Source of the DNA: JBBQVO01 sp038211505
GTDB taxonomy: Bacteria > Chloroflexota > Dehalococcoidia > DSTF01 > JACRBR01
Length of the DNA stretch: 15,907 bases
Assembly: GCA_038211505.1 (NCBI GenBank)
Contig: JBBQVO010000065.1
Span: 1 to 15,907, forward strand
Direction: 5' to 3'
Made by a program: the position numbers and the translations under genes. This document shows positions 12,162 to 15,907 of the stretch, one piece after another. Positions within the stretch are counted from its first letter, which is position 1; each line of letters begins with the position of its first letter. The notes under the pieces were generated by a model. That model ran no database searches. It was not told the origin of the DNA and worked only from the letters and a program-made list of their open reading frames with translations.

Positions 12162-12605
12162 CGCCTGCCCGCGCGGCCAGATCAGCCACGCGATCAGCGC
12201 CCACTGCGCGGAATCGATGACCCAGTTGGCGAGCGAGAGGCCGAAGATCGACGGGCCGATGTTCGTCTCGGGGAAGTACGGCAAGCGGTCGAGTACGACG
12301 TGCGAGCCGACGATCACGGCCCCACGCATCGCGTCGGCGACGAGATCACGCTCGCCAGCGACGCTCTCGGCGGCGACGACGCCACCGAGCCCGGCGAGCG
12401 CGCCCGCCGTCAGCGCGAACCCGAATGTATGCGATGCCTTACGGTGAAACTTCCAGGGATCACGAGAGAGCAGCATGCCGAGCGGGATATCGAAGTCCGG
12501 CAGATTGCCGGCAACGGCCGCGGCCGCCAGTCCCAGCGGCGAGCGCACGCCCGACCGCCGCGCGATCGCCATCCCCATCACCGCGTGCCCAATCGGCGCT
12601 GACAT
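12150..12605 (-). CDS. YdjM-family (PF04307-type) membrane-bound metal-dependent hydrolase-like protein
   Basis: A 151-residue small membrane protein. It opens with MSAPIGHAVMG (H7), followed by a hydrophobic stretch, GNLPDFDI (33-40, D37 and D39), FHRKASHT (53-60, H54 and H59), further hydrophobic segments (about 61-80 and 94-106) and SHVVLD (101-106, H102 and D106). The His/Asp pattern is that of the LexA-regulated YdjM-like 'metal-dependent hydrolase' family, whose real function is unknown. ATG 12605 is chosen because GGAGG precedes it by 8 nt and the conserved GHA follows. The upstream extension of the frame to 12734 runs into the neighbouring gene. Its stop lies in a heptamer array. TGATACGAT on the minus strand in the 76-bp upstream spacer could be an extended -10. 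Confidence 0.75.
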   Translation of the reverse strand: MSAPIGHAVMGMAIARRSGVRSPLGLAAAAVAGNLPDFDIPLGMLLSRDPWKFHRKASHTFGFALTAGALAGLGGVVAAESVAGERDLVADAMRGAVIVGSHVVLDRLPYFPETNIGPSIFGLSLANWVIDSAQWALIAWLIWPRGQADRG

Positions 12606-12681
12606 CGGCTGCCCCTCCGAAGAGATCTCGTTGATCGAATCGCGTCGAGCTATCGTATCACTCGCCACCGCCGCCGCCGCA

Positions 12682-13701
12682 TCATTGCACCTGGCGCGTC
12701 GCAGACGTCGGCTGGATGCTGGCGACATAGCCATCGAACTGCTGCGCCAGATGGCTCGACGCGCCGATGAACACCGTCAGCGTCACCGTGGCGGTCGGCG
12801 CCCAGTCCATGCGACGGTAGAGATCTGCGAGGTCCACCGTTCTCCGAGCCCACTCGCCCGAATGCACGTCGTAGATCTTCATGTGGGGCGCATCGGGCAG
12901 GTCGTACTCGAGATCGCCCTTGCCGGTGTCCTCGAACAACAGCCACGAAACATGCTTCGACGCGTCGCTCACCTGGATGCCAAACGCGTCCAACGGCCAC
13001 TGCCCATTCGATGTCTTGTAGATCGCCCGGCTCAGCACCGTGACGTCAAACGGCTGCGAGGGAAAATCGATCTCCTGGCTCAAGCCGGTGTGACTCCAGC
13101 CACCACTGTCCGGTTGGCCGTCCTGCTCGATCGACAAGTGCGTGGCGTCGATACCGAAGACGGACGCCGGAGCGACCTCCGCCACGTCGCCTTCGCCGCG
13201 CTGTTCGTATTCGTTCCAGCCGATCGGCGCGGCTGACGATGCAATCGCGTCTCCGGGTAGCCAGCGTAACGACGGGTTCTTCAGCGCAAGATCCTGGCGC
13301 TGGGTCGTGACCGTCGACGACAACGCGTAGACGATGCTGTTGGGCGCGTTCACGCGCACCTGGAAGTCCTGCCCCAGCGGCGGCGCGTTGACGGCGCCGA
13401 TCGGCTCGATCTGGTACGTCGCGCGTTCGTGGGCGGCAAGCGTCGCCGGACCTGCGATCGTCCGCCAGCGTGCCGGCTGCGGCTTCCAGACGAGCGCAAA
13501 TTGCGGATCGATCGGATGATCGGACTCGTTCGTGACATCGATCGAGACATCGGTGATGAATCCGCTTTGGTCGGAGTCGCTGACGCTATCGACGCGGACG
13601 CTGACGCCGAGCGATTGCGTGAACGAACTGTGCACCGCCGTGATGACGAGGACGGCGGCCAGCCCCACGGCAACGAGCGGTACGATGAATCGCTTAAGCA
13701 T
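12682..13701 (-). CDS. Exported, membrane-anchored beta-rich protein of unknown function
   Basis: A 339-residue protein that I do not recognise as a named family. An N-terminal hydrophobic segment (about 4-25) is a signal anchor. Next comes an Ig-like or DUF4352-like beta domain (about 30-145), with VTNESDHPIDPQFALVW typical of solvent-exposed strands. The second half (about 170-330) has alternating strands with many aromatic and acidic residues and may be a jelly-roll resembling carbohydrate-binding domains. No enzyme motif is visible. ATG 13701 overlaps the end of the upstream GT-C gene by 8 nt (ATGCTTAA), implying translational coupling. Context suggests it is the substrate, acceptor or partner of surface glycosylation; that is inference. 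Confidence 0.6.
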   Translation of the reverse strand: MLKRFIVPLVAVGLAAVLVITAVHSSFTQSLGVSVRVDSVSDSDQSGFITDVSIDVTNESDHPIDPQFALVWKPQPARWRTIAGPATLAAHERATYQIEPIGAVNAPPLGQDFQVRVNAPNSIVYALSSTVTTQRQDLALKNPSLRWLPGDAIASSAAPIGWNEYEQRGEGDVAEVAPASVFGIDATHLSIEQDGQPDSGGWSHTGLSQEIDFPSQPFDVTVLSRAIYKTSNGQWPLDAFGIQVSDASKHVSWLLFEDTGKGDLEYDLPDAPHMKIYDVHSGEWARRTVDLADLYRRMDWAPTATVTLTVFIGASSHLAQQFDGYVASIQPTSATRQVQ

Positions 13702-15043
13702 CGGCCACCTGCTCCGTCTCCATGTGCGCATCCCACCAGGCGTACACCGCCGGCAGCGCGAGCGGGATCCAGAACACGAAGTAATTCTGCAAGCTGCGGT
13801 AGTTGAACCAGAGGATGATCGCCGGGAACACCCAGATCAGGTGCCGCAGCTGCTTGAAATAGACGGCGTAGGCCAGCACCAGCAAGCCCCACACCCCGAA
13901 CGTCGCGACCGAGTAGAAGTTCTTCGAGAGATCGACTGCGCCCGTCTGCGTCAGCATCGAGAGTCCCGCGCCCTGTGGGATCAGATCCTCGCGATACGGC
14001 ACAAGCACACCGCGCAGCCAATCATGCATGCCCCACGCCATGAACGGCGCATTCAGCACGAGGAATCCCGCGAGCGACAGCAATCCGAAGCGCACGACCG
14101 ACATCGCGCGCTGCCGAGCCGGCGCGTCGGCCGCGTGATGCCAGATCAGCACCGCGAGAAACGGCGCCAACACCCAGGGCTGTTGCTTCGTCCCGGCCGC
14201 GAGACCGAATAACACCGCAGCCAGATCGAGGCGCCCGCGCTGGAGCGCAAACGCGCTTGCGAGCACGGGCAACACCCACAGCGCGTCGGTCGATCCGTTC
14301 GCCGTGAAGTCGACCGCGAGGTACGGATCGGCGAGGAGCGGCACGAAGGCCAGCGGTTTCAGCACGCGCGGCGCCGCCCACCAGAGCAACACGAAGATCA
14401 GCAGATGGACGGCGGCGACGACCCAGCGAATGTCCTTCAGTCCCGCGGCCACCGGCGCTACAAACGGCAGGAATGATCCGGCCGGATACGACATCAGGTT
14501 GTCGAGCGCGGTACCATCAGTGCGGAACGTGGTCGAGTCGTTGGGCACGCCGTATTTCTTGTTGACGTCGGTGGCGACCGTCGCGCCATGCACTGCGAAC
14601 GGATTCTTGCCGTGCGCGAGAACATCCGCCGCCTCATGCGTGAGCGCGACGGTATCGGTGTAGTACGTCGGCGTGAATACACGGATCTCTTCGTAAAACG
14701 CCGACGCCAGACAGGCGACGAGAATGATCGGGATCACGATCGCGAGCCGCCGCGACTTCTCGAGTCCAATCTCGGCGAGCGCGAGCACGAGGCAGGCGAA
14801 CGCCGCAAAGTACTCGACGAACGCGATGTAGATGAATTCGTGGTTGACGTACGGATTGCTCCGCGCCCACACCAGCACTGCCAGGTGAAACGCGATCACC
14901 CCCGTCGAGAGGAACCCCAATCGCAGGATCAGGTGCTCCCAACGCGCATTGATCGCCTGAGACGCAGCGATTCGATCGGGGCCGGGGCGAACCACGGCGG
15001 CAATCGGCGCCGGTGCCGGTCGAACGAGCGAAAGCAGTGCCAT
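13694..15043 (-). CDS. GT-C-type (GT87-like) polyprenyl-phosphate-sugar glycosyltransferase, membrane
   Basis: A 449-residue protein with about ten to twelve hydrophobic helices after a 35-residue Pro/Ala-rich cytosolic N-terminus. The first large external loop contains YYTDT (127-131) and then AADVLAHGKNPFAVHG (138-153). This 'Asp, then A...L..GxNPY/F' layout is typical of GT-C enzymes of the mannosyltransferase/DUF2029 (GT87) kind. Further in, GLAAGTKQQPWVLAP resembles the conserved 'GlA...K..P' segment of that family. These enzymes move a sugar from a polyprenyl phosphate to an acceptor on the outer face. ATG 15043 has AAGGAG 5 nt upstream. It is 9 bp after the GT2-GtrA gene and overlaps the next gene. 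Sugar and acceptor are unknown. Confidence 0.72.
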   Translation of the reverse strand: MALLSLVRPAPAPIAAVVRPGPDRIAASQAINARWEHLILRLGFLSTGVIAFHLAVLVWARSNPYVNHEFIYIAFVEYFAAFACLVLALAEIGLEKSRRLAIVIPIILVACLASAFYEEIRVFTPTYYTDTVALTHEAADVLAHGKNPFAVHGATVATDVNKKYGVPNDSTTFRTDGTALDNLMSYPAGSFLPFVAPVAAGLKDIRWVVAAVHLLIFVLLWWAAPRVLKPLAFVPLLADPYLAVDFTANGSTDALWVLPVLASAFALQRGRLDLAAVLFGLAAGTKQQPWVLAPFLAVLIWHHAADAPARQRAMSVVRFGLLSLAGFLVLNAPFMAWGMHDWLRGVLVPYREDLIPQGAGLSMLTQTGAVDLSKNFYSVATFGVWGLLVLAYAVYFKQLRHLIWVFPAIILWFNYRSLQNYFVFWIPLALPAVYAWWDAHMETEQVADA

Positions 15044-15052
15044 AGCGTCTCC

Positions 15053-15907
15053 TTACGCGGCGGCTTCGATTTCGACGCCATCCATGGCGTCGCCTTTGTG
15101 CGTTCTGCGGTTGGCGATCTCGATCACGTTGTCCGGCACGACCGTCGCCTCGTCGAGCGCCACCGGCGCCGGGAAGACGAAGCGCGTCGCGCCGGCGAAG
15201 TTCGCCGTCACACCAGCCGCGATGCCCGCGACGCCGGCGACCAGCGTCGTGGCGCCCAGCGCGGCGAGCGCCGTGAATGCGACGAGATTCGCCGCCGCGC
15301 CGATGATCGACGCCATGTGATAGCGCGCACCTTCGCTGGCGATGCCGCGCGCGTGCTCGGCGCGTCGATCGCGCCAGGTGAACGTGCGATTCAGCCAGAA
15401 GTTCGAGAGCACCGAGGCTTCAACGCCCGCGCCCCAACCGGCATATCGCGGCGCGTCGAACACGCCGGCGCACAGCCACAGCAGGCCGAGATTGACGGCA
15501 ACGCCCGATGCGCCGACGGCGAGAAACTTCCACAACCGCGCGACGTCAGGCACTTCGATGAAGATCCGCGCCGTGTGCTGCAAGTACTGCAACCCCTGGC
15601 GAAACCCGGCCTTGCTATCGCCGGCCGAGCGCGCGCTGAATCGATACGGCACCTCGGCGACACGCTGCCAGCGGCCGCGCACGAGGATCTCCGTCAACAT
15701 CTTGTAGCCGATCGGCCGCAGCTCGACGCCGTCGATCACGTCGCGGTGCAAGAGAACGAAGCCGCTCCCCGGATCGCTCGTCGGCCGGAACCGCTCGTAG
15801 AACAGCAGCTTCGACATCCACTTCGACGCGACCGACACGACGCGGCGCGTCACGCCGGGCAGGCCGTTGGCGCTGCCGCCGCTGCGATAGCGGCTGGCGA
15901 CGACGAC
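15053..15907 (-). CDS. GT2 dolichyl/polyprenyl-phosphate sugar synthase fused to GtrA domain (5' end missing)
   Basis: The reading frame is open to the window edge, so the gene is partial; 284 residues are visible. The first part is the end of a DPM1/GtrB-like family 2 glycosyltransferase: ASRYRSGGSANGLPG near the start, then DPGSGFVLLHRDV and GYKMLTEILVRGRW, then EVPYRF and GDSKAGF. These enzymes load a sugar from a nucleotide donor onto a polyprenyl phosphate at the inner face of the membrane. After residue 125 comes a four-helix GtrA domain (about 126-250), with WKFLAVGASGVAVNLG and LSNFWLNRTFTW, thought to flip or position the lipid-linked sugar. Fusion of GtrB- and GtrA-like parts is common in actinobacteria and Chloroflexota. 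A GTG at 15853 is internal, not the start. The GT-C gene follows after 9 bp. Confidence 0.88.
   Translation of the reverse strand, partial: VVVASRYRSGGSANGLPGVTRRVVSVASKWMSKLLFYERFRPTSDPGSGFVLLHRDVIDGVELRPIGYKMLTEILVRGRWQRVAEVPYRFSARSAGDSKAGFRQGLQYLQHTARIFIEVPDVARLWKFLAVGASGVAVNLGLLWLCAGVFDAPRYAGWGAGVEASVLSNFWLNRTFTWRDRRAEHARGIASEGARYHMASIIGAAANLVAFTALAALGATTLVAGVAGIAAGVTANFAGATRFVFPAPVALDEATVVPDNVIEIANRRTHKGDAMDGVEIEAAA

Overview
GC-rich bacterial DNA with short spacers and genes on both strands. The gene set (SCP-x-type thiolase beside a DUF35 protein, a CADD-like pABA enzyme, a DtxR/ZIP pair, GtrA-fused glycosyltransferase) and spacers rich in short 7-bp tandem repeats suggest an uncultured Chloroflexota-like bacterium. 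That assignment is an inference from gene content and no rRNA is present to test it. I see no tRNA, rRNA, transposase, integrase, phage gene or CRISPR array.

Layout. 1-713: the 3' end of dapB (+) faces a TrmO/TsaA-type tRNA methyltransferase gene (-). 786-3153: a metal block, with a DtxR-family regulator (-) divergent from a ZIP transporter (+), then a cupredoxin-like lipoprotein (+). 3191-5931: ribF, a CADD-family enzyme and a metallo-beta-lactamase-fold hydrolase, all +, with spacers full of repeats. 5940-6100: a 161-bp inverted-repeat (MITE-like) element between convergent genes. 6110-8160: radC, a Cof-type HAD phosphatase and a membrane-anchored GOLD-like protein, all -. 8269-9176: a promoter-like site, a 15-codon leader ORF, alternative hairpins and an aminoglycoside-nucleotidyltransferase-like gene (+), closed by a strong terminator. 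9262-11157: a DUF35 protein and thiolase unit (-) behind a near-consensus promoter. 11325-12605: a metzincin-like lipoprotein and a YdjM-like membrane protein (-). 12682-15907: a tight operon (-) of GT2-GtrA, a GT-C-like membrane glycosyltransferase and an exported beta-rich protein.

How genes work together. The DtxR protein probably senses Mn/Fe/Zn and controls the divergent ZIP importer. RibF makes FMN and FAD. The CADD homologue keeps every residue I can map from the chlamydial self-sacrificing pABA synthase, so it may supply folate precursor. Thiolase and DUF35 form the acyl-CoA condensing pair known in archaea and many bacteria. The last operon looks like polyprenyl-phosphate-sugar transfer to a surface target.

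I found no single multi-gene system that I can claim as new. The best leads are the CADD plus MBL-fold pair, the leader-ORF arrangement before the nucleotidyltransferase, the metzincin without a Met-turn, and the unusually varied 7-bp tandem arrays and hairpin elements in the spacers.
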